Assembly (NCBI GenBank): GCA_016717305.1
Contig: JADKFY010000041.1
Span: 6,608 to 70,607 of the forward strand
Direction: 5' to 3'
DNA length: 64,000 nt
Source of the DNA: Flavobacteriales bacterium
GTDB lineage: Bacteria; Bacteroidota; Bacteroidia; Flavobacteriales_F; PHOS-HE28
Positions 63,034 through 64,000 of this stretch are shown piece by piece. The translations under genes and the position numbers were made by a program. A model generated the notes under the pieces. That model ran no database searches and was not told the origin of the DNA. It saw only the letters and a list, made by a program, of their open reading frames with translations. Positions within the stretch are counted from its first letter, which is position 1. Each line of letters opens with the position of its first letter.

Positions 63034-64000
63034 TTAGTATTGCCAAGTTTCCACCCAGGATGCCGTCGCAGATTGGAAGGCGCATTTCTCGAGCCGTCTC
63101 ACATACCACCCCGCACTATCCGCAAACGCCTTCTTCACCCGCCACTGGTCCGTGGTGAAGTGCGCATCCGGATCGCTGATGCTGCACCACGCGCCCCAGG
63201 TATGCTCGTGCCACATCACGATGCTGCGCTTGGCGCGGTAGAGCAGGTGCGGGTCGATGGGCTTGTCCAGGATCTTGGCCGCGTCGATCAGGTTGGTGAG
63301 CCGCGCGCTGAGCACGCGCACATCGCCTTCCTCCTTCGCCGTGCTGTAGGCGCCATCCTCCCAATAGGGCGTGAAGTCGCCGCTCCAGGTGGGAATGCTC
63401 TTGCCGTACCTCTCCTCGAACTTCTGCATCATCTCGCCCGCGTTGGCGATGATCAAGCGCGGCGAGGCGTACTTCTCGTTCCAATCGCGCACGAAGTCGC
63501 TGAGGGTGCTGTCCACCGGCCCGTTGTCGCTCACGATGTTGTAGCGCCACTGCACCATGTCGTAAGGATAGCCCTTCGCCGCGAGATCGTTCATGTACGC
63601 GGCGATGCTTTCCGTGTGCCGCGTTCACGATCGCACCGGCCGTGTAGCCATGCCAGCCGCCGTAGCCCTGTCCGGCTGTCCCACACGAGGATGCTGTCCT
63701 TGCCGGTCGTGCCCTTCCACCAGTAGGGTTTGTCGCCCTGTTCGCGCAGGGTGCTGCCGATGCGATCGCCGCCGTCGGGCAGGTCGGGGATGTAGTTGGG
63801 GCCCTGGCTCAGGTAGCGGATCCCGTGCGCGGTGTAGGCGTCCACCATGCTCCAGCTCATGCCGGGGATGTCCGTCTGCATCGCGCTGTTGATCGGCAGA
63901 TCATACCACGCGCGCAGTGAATCGGCGTACTCCACGATCAGTGCATCTCCTCCGGGCGTGCAGAGGCCGGTGAGGATGTTCGCGTAGTTCGCGCTGAGGG
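63034..64000 (-). pseudogene. N-terminal fragment of a GH38-like alpha-mannosidase (frameshifted, partial at window edge)
   Basis: The frame is open from the window edge (SANYANILTGLCTPGGDALIVEYADSLRAWYDLPINSAMQ) through TDIPGMSWSMVDAYTAHGIRYLSQGPNYI, typical of the GH38 catalytic barrel. Near 63665 it needs a shift to read YGGWHGYTAGAIV, and near 63610 another to read IAAYMNDLAAKGYPYDMVQWRYN, followed by MMQKFEERYGKSIPTWSGDFTPYWEDGA. So two frame changes lie within about 70 bases. It ends at 63034 after WYVRRLE. GC-rich, like the fragment at 62166. Confidence 0.68.

Overview
The window comes from a Bacteroidota chromosome, most likely Flavobacteriales-like. The markers are several very large secreted proteins ending in gliding-motility-type or type A C-terminal sorting domains of the type IX secretion system (T9SS), DUF6702, SBBP/DUF7948 proteins, a fused E1 alpha-beta 2-oxoacid dehydrogenase, and TAnnTTTG promoter elements (the Bacteroidota primary sigma -7 box) just before several starts, with no evident Shine-Dalgarno sequences. 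I found no rRNA, tRNA or CRISPR array.

Layout. 0.2-10 kb: ABC exporter, a frameshifted vanadium haloperoxidase next to a large FG-GAP/ASPIC lipoprotein, a spermidine-synthase-like methyltransferase, a small lipoprotein with HGEPGH repeats, an Smr protein and a GT22-type mannosyltransferase. 10.4-16.8 kb: a GC-rich accessory stretch with hipBA, an unknown secreted protein, a REP-associated tyrosine transposase (RAYT), and methylmalonyl-CoA mutase encoded as a MutA-MutB fusion plus a separate cobalamin-binding ORF. 16.9-25.4 kb: Cys/His-rich secreted protein, SlyD-type isomerase, a broken porin, an MBOAT/SGNH pair, FtsB-like protein, phosphodiesterase, truA and a second ABC exporter. 25.5-32.3 kb: two tandem paralogous T9SS adhesin-like proteins. 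32.3-41.8 kb: uvrA, ECF sigma factor with a 57-aa ORF, desaturase, LpxL-type acyltransferase, nth, an AbiE type IV toxin-antitoxin pair, M15 peptidase and DUF6702. 41.8-52.2 kb: T9SS protein, M1 peptidase, a small RelE/ParE-type toxin-antitoxin pair with a frameshifted toxin, SMI1/KNR4-DUF1493 protein, and a DagK-LtaS-like-GT39 envelope cluster. 52.4-64 kb: E1 fusion, T9SS FG-GAP protein, ferritin-like protein, TfoX-N protein, flavin reductase, lamin-tail protein, unknowns, and a degraded GH38-like alpha-mannosidase running off the window edge.

The most interesting system is the RAYT together with three copies of one 25-nt element, each with a GTAG foot followed by a 9-bp-arm hairpin, which is the hallmark architecture of REP sequences mobilised by RAYTs. 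All three copies lie inside open reading frames and keep the frame open: in the variable loop of the RAYT itself, at the extreme C-terminus of the cobalamin-binding ORF, and in the E1alpha-E1beta linker more than 39 kb away. Here the REP behaves as a coding-compatible linker rather than an intergenic repeat.

Several genes (haloperoxidase, porin, ParE-type toxin, GH38, possibly MutB) carry single-base frame changes. This could be real decay or uncorrected long-read indels, and it should be kept in mind for every 'broken gene' call here.
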